From the NCBI GenBank assembly GCA_964035545.1, contig OZ037770.1, positions 15,164,642 to 15,228,641 on the forward strand: a stretch of DNA of 64,000 bases, given 5' to 3'. The position numbers were made by a program, and so were the translations under genes. The notes under the pieces were generated by a model, which saw only the letters and a program-made list of their open reading frames with translations, was not told the DNA's origin and made no database searches. This DNA is from Bugula neritina (Eukaryota > Bryozoa > Gymnolaemata > Cheilostomatida > Bugulidae). Shown piece by piece: positions 12,806-26,144 of this stretch. Within the stretch, counting starts at the first letter, position 1, and the number at the start of each line of letters is the position of its first letter.

Positions 12806-13988
12806 AGTAATAATTAGTAATATTAGTAATAATAATAGTAATACTTATGCAGTATGACTATGAGTATGAGTATTGCTAATAATACTAATAATAATACTTT
12901 AGATTTAACTTATACTAATTTAAATTCAAATTGTAAAGCAAAATTTTGCTTATACTATTAGTATTAGTATTGCTTCAACTTGTAACACTAACCGTAGTTC
13001 TAATGCTAATACTTATAGTGATTGTAGTGCAGCACTGTTAGTGGTTTTTAAAATTGTTCGTTTTCTCCTTCACCTTTAGAATTTTTTTAAATTCAAGCTA
13101 AAAATCAAATTGGCTTAATCTGTATTACTATCAGTAATCACTAACCGAAGCGCTAGCATCAACAGTCAACTAAACATAAAATTCAGATCTACGAGTAGGA
13201 TTAGATCTAATTTAGTTTTACACTAACTTTACGAGTAGGTTTTTCGGTATTACTCAGTGTTATTATTAAAGTTATGAATGGAAAATAAATAATCCTCATT
13301 ATGATGATTGATTATTATGATGATAATCATCATGATTATGATGGTCATAGTTGCTGACCGTTATAATCAGTAAGTAATACCTAAAGTGATAATAATAATA
13401 ATAATAATAGTGAACTAGAATTTTTACTTACTCTTGCAGTAGCCGTAGTTGATTGATAATTGTTTAATGACTTTGTTAATTGTTGTCAATGCCATGCACA
13501 TAGTGATGCTGTAACCGAGAACTTACTTTGGTTCAACTTTTACTTCTAGACTTAGTTTTATTGGTAGCATAAAATACTTATACTCATTAATCGTTAATGA
13601 CAATCTTAATAAGGAATAGTAATACTAAGTTTAATGCTAATAATAATAACACTAGTAGTAGTAGTAGTAGAAAAAGGAGATGTTGAAGTTTATTGCCATT
13701 CAATGGTTATGCTTTATTTTAATACATAATCAAATATTTTGTCACAGTAATTTTAGAGTGAAAATTACCCAAAATAATGAAAGATAAAAATTGAAAAAAA
13801 TACATTTTTAATCACCACTAAATATGACATCACATTTCTTGTATACCTCGAACGTCAGTTTTCAGCTGTAAAGGTAAATTTACTTTGCATTTTCACTCTT
13901 AGATTTTTGGATTTCTTTGTTGAGATATAAAACATATTTCAAAATAGCATAATTTTAAATAAATTTTCCAGCATGCAGTACATTAAAT

Positions 13989-14231
13989 GTGTCTTCATCA
14001 GTTAATAGTTGGTTAAAGGTGGGCGCAGGAATAAAAAAGCCAATGTTCTATAAGGAAAGAAGTAGCAAAGATGTTAGTTATTTTTTTCACAAGAATTTTG
14101 AACCATGCCATAAACTAAAAGCTCACAAAAAAATGAAAGAGCATAGGCTAAGATTACTGCATCAGCATGGTGGATTACCAGTTGACCAAGTTATTTACAG
14201 TAGTACAGGAGAGGTGATGCAGAATTTGTAG
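13989..14231 (+). other. Open frame of unknown status, tail conserved in the second duplicon
   Basis: This 80-codon frame ends with GGLPVDQVIYSSTGEVMQNL and a stop. The same tail, with mostly conservative changes (GGLPTGQVIYSSTAEVIQDL), occurs at about 24491-24552 in the tandem duplicate, but the upstream part there is disrupted. It may be a relic last exon carried along by the duplication. No acceptor-donor model or family could be assigned. Confidence 0.25.
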
Positions 14232-15713
14232 CTACTTATTTACCAATAATTGTTGAATACTATAAGAGTTAGGCTCTTTTATTCCCTGCTTTGATGGCAT
14301 CAACACGATAAATTTTTTAAAATTTTTATGTCAATAACACTTTTTGCATTGGCCACTTATCTATTCGATAACATGATGCTTTTAGCCATCAATATCGGTA
14401 TTGATTAATTGCAGACGCACCTGCAATCGTTCGTGTGGAAGCTTTTTATGAATTATAGAATGAACAATGACTTTATAGAAATGTTGATGATATTCGAGTC
14501 AGGTTCTATTGTAATGAATAACGCGAGATATCATATATCTATTCGCACTACGTGCAGCAGCTCTACAATTGCATATATGATTTTCCTATTAACTCACACT
14601 GTGGTAATAAAAAGTTTACTGCTAGTGTATTGAGTGTATTTACTTTATTTCAAGATTCCCACACATTTCTTGCAACCTTCTCACATTCCAAAGTATTATT
14701 ATAACTTTTTGACACTAAAAAAATAACTGACAGTCACCATCACCATTTAAGCTACCATGATGACACATAATGGCAAAACAGAATTTTTGTGCCAATATCA
14801 TCAATTCCTGGTCCGAGCGTTAATTCGGTGAAAAGGAATAGTGTGTTTATAATTTTTAGTTTTATTAAGTAATTGTTTTCTTTGAACTATTTTTTGTTGT
14901 TTTTAGCAAACATGTGTGGTGAGTATAGCTACATTGATCATTTCCTGCTCTTCTTTGTCTACTCTTTTACCTAGTCAGCTAGCATGTTTGCTCGGCAGCT
15001 TTTTGTCACCCGGAACAACAAAATATGCTCTTGCGTTTTGGATATCCTGATTAATAATTGTTTGTAATGCAATGGGGTTAGTTGGCTGAGCTAAGCATGT
15101 ACAGAGTAGCACAGTAGTAGAGGAATGTCTGGCTATCATGACTAGACACCTCAATGTCGCAAGACGTTAGGTGACTGCATTTGATTTGCGTAGCTATGTA
15201 TCGTCTTATTATCTCACTCTGCTCTCTATTTGCCATTTTCCCCTTCTGGAATACCCATATAAATGATTTGTGTATATACAAATTATCATTCACATAAATT
15301 CTCACCTGACCGTTTATTTAGTTTTGAAAGTTTATTTCAGAAAAAAGGCAGACACTGACTTGTTTTTAAGAATATGAAAAAGTTGTATGGTTGAGCCACA
15401 ACCCCTTAATTTTATTAAATTTTAATTGATAAGTATATGAACTGGGCAGTTCGACTCTAAATATACTTTATGATTAACTCAGCATATTCTATGTCAGCCT
15501 CTCTTCTGCTATGAACTTGAGTTTGGACTTGTTTCTACATGACTCCTTTCCTTCAGACTTCTAGCTGCTCTTGGTCATGTCAGTCAGTGTCCTAGCTGCT
15601 CTACTTTTTTGTCAAATGGGGAAATCTCTAGCACCATTTTTGGACAATACATGCATAAAATTTCTATATTTTTGAATTTGTCTCCAAATAACTTGAGCTA
15701 CTTTATATTGTAG

Positions 15714-15722
15714 ACAGGAGAT
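15714..15722 (+). promoter_or_regulatory. Short 5' leader of coding exon 1 after a probable 5' UTR intron
   Basis: A TGTAG acceptor ends at 15713, nine bases before the ATG; the duplicate has the same arrangement (acceptor end 26135, ATG 26145). Candidate 5' UTR donors G|GTGAGTA lie near 14920 and 25334 in matching sequence. A non-coding first exon is therefore likely in both copies, but its 5' end is not visible. Confidence 0.35.
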
Positions 15723-18700
15723 ATGGCTTGTCGCAATCAATTTTTCTTCGGTTTCATCACAGGAGTGCTTATCAATATGTTCCTGTTCGGTGTATTTCAC
15801 ATGAAGAACTCTTCAACAGATATTCAACTTTCAGCTCAAGCAGGTAGCTTTGTAAAGTTCTAGACAACAAATTACACTTGTGTCAGGTGTTTGTCAACTA
15901 TCTTGTGTCACCGTCAGGTGACAGTCAACCACCTTGCGTCAATGTCAGGTGACTGTCAACTACTTTGTGTCACTGACAGGTGACTGTCAACTACCTTGTG
16001 TCACTGTCAGGAAACTGTCAATTACTTTGTGTCACTGGCAGGTACCTGTCAACATTTTTCAGCTGGTTGCAGCTGGTTGAAGTGTTGTCTGCTTACAAAC
16101 ACTATATAACATCCTTTGTAACTACTAGTATATGTTTTAAAAATATATAAGATATTTATGGTACAGTAGAATGAAAGATGCTTGGCTCACTCTTAACATA
16201 GCATCTCAACAAGATCTACAAATGTGACATAATGCGCCAATAGGTTTATCATGTATGTTGTAAGATGATCATAATTTAATTTTTAGTTTTAAGGCTGAAG
16301 TCACAGGGACCCGCTGACCAAATCCTTCAGAGCGATGAAGACAGGTTTAACACTCCATGGCCTAAGATAAAAGGACTACTTCAACTTCACTCTGACAATC
16401 ACCAAGGTAACTGCTGGTATATTACCTATTAGCAGTTATCTCCCTTGTCCGCAGCTACTCATCTGCAGTTTATCTTTGATTTGTTTAGCAAACATTGCAT
16501 TCTTCATGACTAATGCTGCTATTGCAGGTCAATTTTTTTCTAGAATGTTCCCTCTTTTGGATGTAAGCTAATAGATGATCTGAATGTTTGTAGGGCAGTG
16601 CTTTTTATTAGCCAATCATATCACGTTAGCTAGTCACTGATCTGCTGTATACTATAAATATATTTCATGCCCCCTCTTTCTTCACTCTTGTAACAATGAT
16701 GTCTTACTTCACTCACTCTATTCACAATGATCTCTACTTCCACTCACGTTATTCACAATGATCTCTACGTCCACTCACTCAACTCATAATGATATCCACT
16801 CACTCTATTCACAATGATATCTATAACTGCACAGTCTCAGATTGCTTCTTCCTGATTTTTTGTAGAAGCCGACACAATTTTAGCAGATTATCTCTACACC
16901 AAAGTGAGAATCCTCTGTTTGATTATGACCTCACCTAGCAACCTTCAAAAGAAAGCAATACACGTTTATGAAGCGTGGGCTCACAAGTGTAATGTAGTGA
17001 TATTTGTTAGCAGTCAAGAGAACAATGCTTTTCCAGCACCAGTCATAAGTGAGTGTTAGTGAGTGAGAGAGTGAGTGAATAATAGTATAAGTGTTAGTGT
17101 GAGTGAGTTGGTGAAATAGTGAGTGAATGAGTGAGTAATAGTATAAGTGTTTGTGTGAGTGAGTTAGTGAGTGAATGAGTGAGTAATAGTATAAGTGTTA
17201 GCGTGAGTGAGTTAGTGAGTGAATGAGTGAATAATAGTATAAGTGTTAGTGTGAGTGAGTTAGTGAGTGAGTTAGTGAGTAATAGTATAAGTGTTAGTGT
17301 GAGTGAGTTAGTGAGTGAGTTAGTGAGTGAGTTAGTGAGTAATAGTATAAGTGTTAGTGTGAGTGAGTTAGTGAGTGAGTTAGTGAGTGAGTTAGTGAGT
17401 GAATGAGTGAGTAATAGTATAAGTGTTAGTGTGAGTGAGTTAGTGAGTGAGTTAGTGAGTGAGTGAGTTAGTGAGTGAGTTAGTGAGTGAGTTAGTGAGT
17501 GAGTAATAGTATAAGTGTTAGTGTGAGTGAGTTAGTGAGTGAGTTAGTGAGTGAGTTAGTGAGTGAGTTAGTGAGTGAGTTAGTGAGTGAGTTAGTGAGT
17601 GAGTTAGTGAGTGAGTTAGTGAGTGAGTTAGTGAGTGAGTTAGTGAGTTAGTGAGTGAGTGAGTTAGTTAGTTAGTGAGTGAGTTAGTGAGTGAGTGAGT
17701 CATTCAGCAGGGTCCATTTTCAAAAAGAATTTTTCAACAAATAAATAATGACTTGCTATTGTGGCAATTTTGTTTCAATTAAAAAGCTAATAGCTCATTG
17801 ATAATGTTATGCAATATTATATTTTATTGAATTTACTGAACAATACAGTAACAGCATCATATATGACAGATTTTCTTTATTGCAGAAGTAGAGACGGAAG
17901 AGGGAAGACAACACCTGACTGCTAAAACAATGCATGCCTTCAAATATGTATATGATAAATATTTTGATAAAGCTGATTGGTTTATGAAGGTGAAGGTCAT
18001 TTATCCATTTCCTGCCTCTATATATATTCTTTATCTACTATATACTCTGTACTAACACTACTATATACTCTGTACTAACACTACTATATACTCTGTACTA
18101 CCACTACTATATACTCTGTACTAACAATACTATATACTTTGTACTAACACTGCTACATACTCTATACTAACACTGCTATATACTCTGTACTAACACTACT
18201 ATATACTCTGTACTAACAATACTATATACTTTGTACTAACACTACTATATACTCTGTACTAACACTACTATATACTCTGTACTAACACTACTATATACTC
18301 TGTACTAACACTACTCTATACTCTGTACTAACACTACTCTATACTCTGTACTAACACTACTCTATAATCTGTACTAACACTACTATATACTCTGTACTAA
18401 CACTACCATATACTCTGTACTAACACTACTATATACTCTGTACTAACACTGCTCTATACTACACACCTTAGGCAGATGACGATAGTTTCGCCATTATGGA
18501 GAATCTCCGATATATTCTGAAAGACAAAAACCCGATGGACCCGGTGTATTATGGCCATCGGTTTAAGACGTTTGTTGGATCTAAAAGCTACTACAGTGGA
18601 AGTGAGGGAGTTGTCTAAGCATTTTACTAAGCTAGTGTGTATTGGGTTTACACAGATTGTTATTGGTGTACCTCTGTAATGTTTTACCTACCTTCAGGTG

Positions 18701-21057
18701 GAGGATATGTGCTGAGTAAAGAAGCACTCCAGAGGTTCGCGGAGAAGGGTTTCCATCAAAAGTGGGTCTGCAGGGAAGATGGGGGAGCTGAGGATGCTGA
18801 ATTTGGCAAGTGTAAGTTTCTCAGGCTATTTCCTGTGTAAGTTTCTCAGGCTATTTCCTGTGTAAGTTTATGTTTGCGTGTGTGTGTGCATACAATGTTA
18901 CACCTGTGTGTATACAATGTTACACCTGTGTGTATACAATGTTACACCTGTGTGTATACAATGTTATACCTGTGTGTATACAATGTTACACCTGTGTGTA
19001 TACAATGTTACAGGTATGCAGGAATTGGGTGTTCACACTGCTGATTCGTATGATGAAAACGGTGCCAGCAGGTTCTACGATTTCAAACCCCCCTCTCCTG
19101 AAATTCGCAAATACCGGAATAAGTATTTTAAGTATGTCTCTCGGGACATTACTCAAGTAAGTGCATGCCCCAAGACTACGCTATTGTTTACAGACATTGG
19201 AATGAAATGGGCCTGGAATTGTCAATGTAGTTTTAGCTCGTACGAATAGTGACAGTGTAACTTTTAAACCACGCCCACATGTCCCCATTCACTAAGAATC
19301 CACTGTGTATAGCCTATAAACAAAGTCTGAAAATGTATCACAGAAAGGAATGTCCACATAGTCTTGCCTACGTTACTTCTGGTGCTGGTAATTATAATGA
19401 TCAATCATCATTTCAAGGCTGTATCGATGTAGCTCCGGTATTGCCAATACTCAATTAGATCACAGGCGGGTGGCTCACGTCTTTATTATGTACGTCAGCA
19501 CTTGACTCTTTAGTCTTTGAGGTAAAATACAATGAGCACAGCAAATCTTAGCATTTGTACATAAAACTGACAGCGAGGATTTCTAGCTAAATAAAAAATA
19601 TAAAAGTTTTTTTAAATAGGATGCAAAAAGTGATTTTGAAAAGATACAGCTTTACAGTACAGTGTGATGTAATTCTTAGTGTTAGTAGTATGAGAATAAG
19701 AGTGAGTTTAATTATTGTAATATTTAGTAGTAGAGCTAGTACTAGTAGTGAAATGAGTATCACTACTACTACTACTACTAGCTTTGTATGACTAATTAGT
19801 TCTGAGATAAAAATTAAATAAATTTGAGGGACCAAGTTTAAGTTGTCACCACATATTCTTGTGTTTCATTTAATTATGTGAAGCTGTATGCATATTTCCA
19901 TTTGTATTAGTTGGTGTTAGTGGTCGTTATATGGGTTGTTGTAATTTACTCTTGTTGTCTTATGCTTATACCAACAATCACCACTGTTTGTACATACTCT
20001 GGCTTTTAGAGTGAGATGGAATTCACTGACATTAAAGAGTTATCATGACAACTAACTCTGTGTTTTTCTTACTCACCCACACTAACCACCATAAACAGTA
20101 GCAATGAGTAAGACTGCTGTGTCATCAGAAAAACCCAAATTTACTGGTGGTAGCTATTATTATCCACCTAGTTATAAAATGATAGATGCTTTATCCACAA
20201 GTTGAGTTACAATTGATGTGATCATTATGATAAGGATCACATGGCACTGGGACTGAAATTATTCAATCGTTTTCAAACACTTCGATGAAAAATTAAAAAT
20301 TAACAAATATTTTAGTTTGAAGTTCAAATTATCACTATCATAAAATTGAACTTAAAATTCAATCAGTAGAAATTATATATGGGTTATGATAGTCATAACT
20401 TGTTCCCCGCTTGCATCTGCAATGTAAGGGCTGACTAAGCCAATCTGCCAGGAAGTGACATAATAGGCTGAACTGGTAGCCATTCCAGTTACTTAATCCA
20501 TTTCAATGCATACAGCAGCAAAACCAAATTAACATTCTCGATTATTAAGAGTTAGTTGATGATGGTGTAATTGATAATGTGCTAGTTGATAATGTGCTAG
20601 TTAATAATGTGCTAGTTAATAATGTGCTAGTTGATAATGTGCTAGTTGATAATGTGCTAGTTGATAATGTGCTAGTTGATAATGTGCTAGTTGATAATGT
20701 GCTAGTTGATAATGTGATAGTTGATAATGTGCTAGTTGATAATGTGCTAGTTGATAATGTGATAGTTGGCAATGTAGTAGTTGAGTTTATTCTTTACTAG
20801 AGTGGTATAATTGGTAAAGTTAGTTCACTATACATATATGTTGTTAATATCATATTATGTTTGGTTTGCAGGGTGTAGAGAATGTTAGTGATTACCCAAT
20901 CATGTTTCACGGCATCACTCCACGGATAATGCGAAATCTGGCATGGTACACCTATCATATGAAGATTAACGGTCGTAGACAAAAGTTTTACCCTAAACTT
21001 CACGAATACTATACGTCACGTAACAACAGCATCCTCCATGCTATCACACATTCCTGA
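15723..21057 (+). CDS. C1GALT1: Core-1 beta-1,3-galactosyltransferase-like, copy A
   Basis: Eight coding exons: 15723-15843, 16287-16406, 16866-17048, 17886-17989, 18472-18601, 18698-18811, 19014-19156 and 20872-21057. They give 366 residues, against about 363 in vertebrate C1GALT1. It is a type II Golgi protein: short cytosolic start, hydrophobic anchor at about residues 7-26, then a stem. Family marks are ADYLYTKVRILC, the WFMK-ADDDSF block with the DxD metal site at residues 178-180, GGYVLSKEALQRF, and EDAEFGKCM. The enzyme adds galactose to GalNAc-Ser/Thr to make the core-1 O-glycan; the DxD argues against the non-catalytic chaperone Cosmc. Copy A has a longer C-terminus than copy B and a changed FHGI where copy B keeps FHYV. 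Several introns hold minisatellites shared with copy B. Confidence 0.93.
15873..16050 (+). repeat. About 33-bp minisatellite in intron 1 of C1GALT1 copy A
   Basis: Roughly five copies of a unit with core GTGTCACTGTCAGGTGACTG. A shorter version (about two to three units) lies at about 26288-26370 in copy B. Confidence 0.85.
17049..17702 (+). repeat. GTGAGT-type array starting at the exon 3 donor, copy A
   Basis: The intron opens with the donor GTGAGTGTTAGTGAGTGAG, and the same GTGA/GTTA tetranucleotide pattern continues for about 650 bases. Higher-order blocks contain GAGTAATAGTATAAGTGTTAG. Hundreds of GTGAGT hexamers are therefore placed directly after the exon. Confidence 0.95.
18039..18460 (+). 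repeat. 23-bp minisatellite in intron 4, copy A
   Basis: About 18 copies of a 23-base unit with core ACTATATACTCTGTACTAAC, ending about 10 bases before the exon 5 acceptor. The same unit fills intron 4 of copy B. Confidence 0.95.
18893..19013 (+). repeat. 22-bp minisatellite running into the exon 7 acceptor, copy A
   Basis: Units with core ACACCTGTGTGTATACAATG; the last partial unit provides the TACAG acceptor. Just upstream, about 18812-18865, a 26-base block containing the exon 6 donor (TGTAAGTTTCTCAGG) is also repeated in tandem. Copy B has the same array at 30243-30377. Confidence 0.9.
20573..20785 (+). repeat. 15-bp minisatellite in intron 7, copy A
   Basis: About 14 copies of GATAATGTGCTAGTT. 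Copy B keeps only a vestige at about 30580-30625, so the array expanded or contracted after the gene duplication. Confidence 0.9.
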
Positions 21058-24000
21058 AATATCACCATATTACAATTTTATATAACCCTAAGTTTTCTGT
21101 TTGGTTTTGCATAGCCTGTGATTCCCAATGTTGATCTAATCTGTTGCTCACAAGACATATTCTCTCATATTCTCATTGCGATAACCAATCATAAGTTCTA
21201 TACCGCAGTTATTGCTTGTTTTGCTGTGTGTCATTTACTTATTTCTGTCAAAAATAAGCTGACTTATGTATTTTATTTACTAGTTGAATTTTGCTTATGA
21301 TTTCACTTTTATAATTTTAATTATCTTTTATAGTTTTAACTTTTATTGTTTCACTCCATTGTGGTGCAGCGTTTTGCCAAATCAAAAAATTGTCAATCAT
21401 TGCGAGTTGCAATCCTTAAATCTAATCATGTCTTATTTTATTGCATTTCTTAGTAATCAACATATCTTTTGTTAATATAATTTCATGAGAATATACCAAG
21501 ATATACATTCTTGCTTGTGATGTTGAGCAAAATATATTTAATATGTAAATATGTAGTCCTAGTTGTTTTCAAGGGTTTGTACTAATCAAGCTCTCACTTA
21601 TAATATAATATTAAGTAATAAAGAAAAAACAACTCCTCATTTTGAAAACGCCCTGTTGAATTAAACTATCTTTGCAAATGGACGGATTCAAATAAGTATA
21701 TTGTATGAAATTTTCAGAAAATATGTATTAGTGTTATATTAATTTCTATACAGGTAAATCAATAGGGATAAACTATTTCAGTTATATGCCAAATTTTGTA
21801 TAAACACCTTTACAAGTAGCGCAAGTAATCATGGTGTCTCCCTCATGCCGCTGGGTCATCTATTACAGCAGCAAAACATAGCTTGTTTTCATGTGTGTCT
21901 AAGTTCTAACACATTGCATTGCCATATAAGATAACCTAAGCAGCAGTGTACTAGTGCTGTGCTTATTAGCAATTTTATATTTAAATTAAATTATATTGCC
22001 GAATTATATAGAAGTTCAACTGTATAGTGGTGTGCAGTAAAATGAAAAAAAATAAATAGTCTATTATGTTAATTCCTATGTTTGCCTGAAAACACCATGT
22101 AGAAAGTTGTTTTCTCATACTAAGACTGTAGTTTTATATAATACTGAATGGGCCTTGGAATTTAAATTTTATTAAATAGCTATGTTTTATATTTAGTGTT
22201 ACAAATATAATATGATAGTAACTCCTATTAAAACTATGTGTAATAATAATCATACGTCAGCGCCTTACGAAATAGAAGTTGTCTTCTAAACAACGCAACT
22301 GTAAGACACTGTATACATGACAATAAATCGAAATTTTTACCAAACCACAAAAATTAATTTGCATATTTTGAAAAATAATTTTGCAAAAATTTAAAAACTT
22401 GTTATAATAATTTGTTGTTGTGACCGTGCGTTCACAATCACGGTAGTCGTTAGTGTTGGATTACAAGCAACATCCGCTACAATCACAAAGATGTAAATCT
22501 AATGACTTAATATTAAATTTAATTTTAATAATAACTATAATATTAATTGGATATTTATTAAAAATATTGTTCTATGTACACGAAACAGCGAATTTTTCTG
22601 TAATTCAGGTAAGGTACAAATTCAATTTTATGTGTAATTGTATACTTTGAGTTTGTTTTACTTTTAGTTCAACTTGAAGTTCAAGTTGAACTTGAAGTTG
22701 ATGATCATCATTATCATTATGAATATGATCATGATGATGATGATCGTTATTAATATTATCATCATGATGGTGATTTTTACTGTTGCTGTTTGTGTTACTG
22801 TTGGTGTTACACTTACTGTTACTTGTTTATGTTATCGCAATTGTTGCTGTTGCTGTTATTTGTTGCTGTTAGTGTTCGTGTTACTCACTTACAGTTACAC
22901 TTACTGTTAAACCTAAAGTTAATGATAATATTATTATAATTATTTGTAATCACGAGTACAGCGTCCACGGCTACCACATTCACTGTACCCATAGCAGTAG
23001 TACTGCTACTGAGAGTATTGGACTATTAGTATTACTATTATTAAGAGCAAGAGTAGTGCTAGTAGTCTAGTTCTTTTTTTCTTTAGTATTAGTACTAGTA
23101 TTAGTTAATGGTATTAGTATAACATTGACTATAAGCCATAAGGTATTGCTCTACAACATAGTTATAGTTTGAGTTATATTAATAGTAATACGTAGTCTTA
23201 TATACTTACTAAAGTGTAAAGGTTACACTTGCAGTAAAAAGTGATGACGTAATAGTAACTCATTAATGATACTTATCAGTTATCATCATTAAATTTAATC
23301 AGTATAGTTATAATTATGATTCAATTCACTTCCTTTAACTATAACCTTGAAATATAGACTTAGTGCAAATTAAGTTATTATAATAGTTATTCACTGTCAT
23401 AATCATAATAATGAAGATGAACTAAAAGTTTTACTTATTCTCGCAGTAGCATATTGATCACTTAGACTTGATAAATTTATAGTTCTTTATCTTAGTCATG
23501 CTCATAGCCATAGTTTTAACTTTTAGACTTAGTTTTGTTGATAATGTGAATGATGCTGATCAATAAACTAATATTATGACTGTTACTAAAAATAGTAGAA
23601 AAAGTTGATATTTTAATTTTATTATTCAGTATAGATGTAACTTTGAATATTTAGCGAGTCATCTCATTTTATTTAGCACATAGACATAAAGTTTCCAGAA
23701 ACAAGATGTGCAGAAAACTGAAACTTTGTAGTAAGATTAATGTTGGAATCATGTCAAACGTTACATGTATTCAGTTTTCCTCTGGTTTTGAGATCTAAAC
23801 TCAGCAAGTTGGCAAAAGCTGGAAAAATGCAATTTTTTTCATTCCAGCCACTTGAGACTTTCAACCAAATTTTGAGTTCAAGTGTCTGATTTTAACCGTT
23901 GAGCCGTTTAATATCAAAATGGTAAAATATGAAGTTTGTATTTTCACAACTAGGTTTTGTTTAGGCTTAAATGAAGTTTCTAGATTACAAAAACTTTTTT

Positions 24001-26135
24001 ATCGTTTAGTTGGACCAATTTCTTCACTTATTGTTAAAATTTGAAGTGCTAGTAGCTAGTGGTATGTAATTGAAGCATTAAATACTGTTTATTTAGTAGG
24101 CTTAAGGTATTTACCGGCTCCACCTTAGCCAGTCCATTATTAAGCCTACTACTGATACACACTTCAAGTGCTCTCAGGTCTTAATATATCTCCAGCATCT
24201 CGCCTTTCAGCTATAAAATTAAGTTAACTTTGAATTTCCCTCTTGATTTTTTAGACTTTTTAGTTGAGGCATAAAATGCATGCCAGGGTAGTTTTTAAAT
24301 AAATTCCTAATATAATTCTCTAGCTACTCGTTATCAGTACGTTAAATGTGGCTACCATTTAATAGTTGGTTGTTCTATATGGAAATAATGGCAAACAAGT
24401 TTTGTTCTCAAGAAAATTTCAACCCTTATTCCAGATCGAAACTTAAAAAATAAAAATAACTTGAGTTATTAATTTCTCTTCAAGTAACCGGTGGATTACC
24501 AACTGGCCAAGTTATTTACAGTAGTACTGCAGAGGTGATACAAGATTTGTAGTTACTTATTTCCCAATGAGTGTTGAAAACTACGAAGTATAAGAGTTAT
24601 GCTCTGTACCGGAGAGAGATAGGGCCTCACTTTAGAAAAATCAATGCCAGTATTTGTGTTTGTCATTGGTCTATTTGATAATATAATATACTTCAGTCTT
24701 TAGTATTTGCATTGCCAAATAAATTGTAAATAAAGTTCTGCACAGTAAATTAAAGAATGAATGCATACTAAGGTTATTGAATGACATTAAAGTCATTTTT
24801 GACATAATATATATTGTAATTTTATCAACAACTGCCAAATAAGCATTAGATTTCTATTCTTGCTGTGTAGCTTTGCAAATATATCTTGTATTGTCATTAA
24901 TTTACTTTTCAGCGTGACTAACAAGTTACTGCAGTAACTGTACATATGATATTTCATCATCTTCTACATCTCTTGCAATATACCCGACAAACTATTATTA
25001 TCACAGCTTGGCATTCGTCTCCACTTTGGTTACCATGGTTACGAACGGGAAACATTTTATTCCTCATGCTCTCAGGAATTTGTGTACTGCGCAGGCAGAA
25101 ACTACAGTTACTGGCTTTTATAGTTGATAGGTTAGAAGTCATGTGATTCAAATCACTTCAATTCATTCTCAGTGAGGCACTGCGATGATTTGGTCAGAGG
25201 AAAATTTTGTGTTGAAATTTTATTACTGATGTAATCTGGTGTTGAAACAAGTTTTTTTTTGTGTTAATAAGTTTCAGCTTTTGAATTTGAACTAATTTTC
25301 CAGCTTTGTGTTTTATAGTTGTCAGAAAACATGGTGAGTACAGCTACATTGATCATTTCCTGCTCTTCTTTGTCTACCCTTTTACCTCTCCTTGCACTCT
25401 ACTCAGCTAGCATGTTTGCTTGGCAGCTTTGCTTCACCCGTAACAACAAAATATGCTCTTGCGTTTTGGATATCCTGATTAATAATTGTTTGTAATGCAA
25501 TGGGGTTAGTTGGCTGAGCTAAGCATGTACAGAGTAGCACAGTAGTAGAGGAATGTCTGGCTATCATGACTAGACACCTCAATGTCGCAAGACGTTAGGT
25601 GACTGCATTTGATTTGCGTAGCTATGCATCCAGCTGATGCTTTCACTAATTGCTCTCTATTTGTCTCCACATGAAATATCCATGCTTTCATTTGTATATA
25701 TACAAATTATTATTCACTAAATTTTCACTTGCCAGTCTGTTTATTTAATTTTGAAAGTTTATTTCAGAGAAAAAGGCACTGACTTGTTTAAGAATATGAA
25801 AAAGTTGTATGGTTGAGCCACAACCCCTTAATTTTATCAAATTATAATTGATAAGTATATAAACTGGACAGTTAAACTCTAAATATACTTTATGGTTAAC
25901 TCAGCATATTCTATGTCAGCCTCTCTTCTGCTATGAACTTGAGTTTGGAGTTGTTTCTGTATGACTCCTTTCCTTCAGACTTCTAGCTGCCCTTGGTCAT
26001 GTCAGTCAGTGTTCTAGCTGCTCTACTTTTTTGTCAAATGGGAAATATCTAGCACCATTTTTGGACAATACCTAAAAATGTTTTTAATATTTCTTAATTT
26101 ATCTCTAAATAACTTGAAAAGCTATCCTCTTGTAG
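21058..26135. other. Inter-duplicon spacer, no gene seen
   Basis: 3' flank of copy A followed by the 5' flank of copy B, with AT-rich repeats, ATGATG-type palindromic tracts near 22700-22745 and a region at about 25370-25625 almost identical to 14990-15220. No splice-consistent coding sequence was found apart from the relic tail at about 24491-24552. Confidence 0.5.
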
Positions 26136-26144
26136 ACAGGGACC

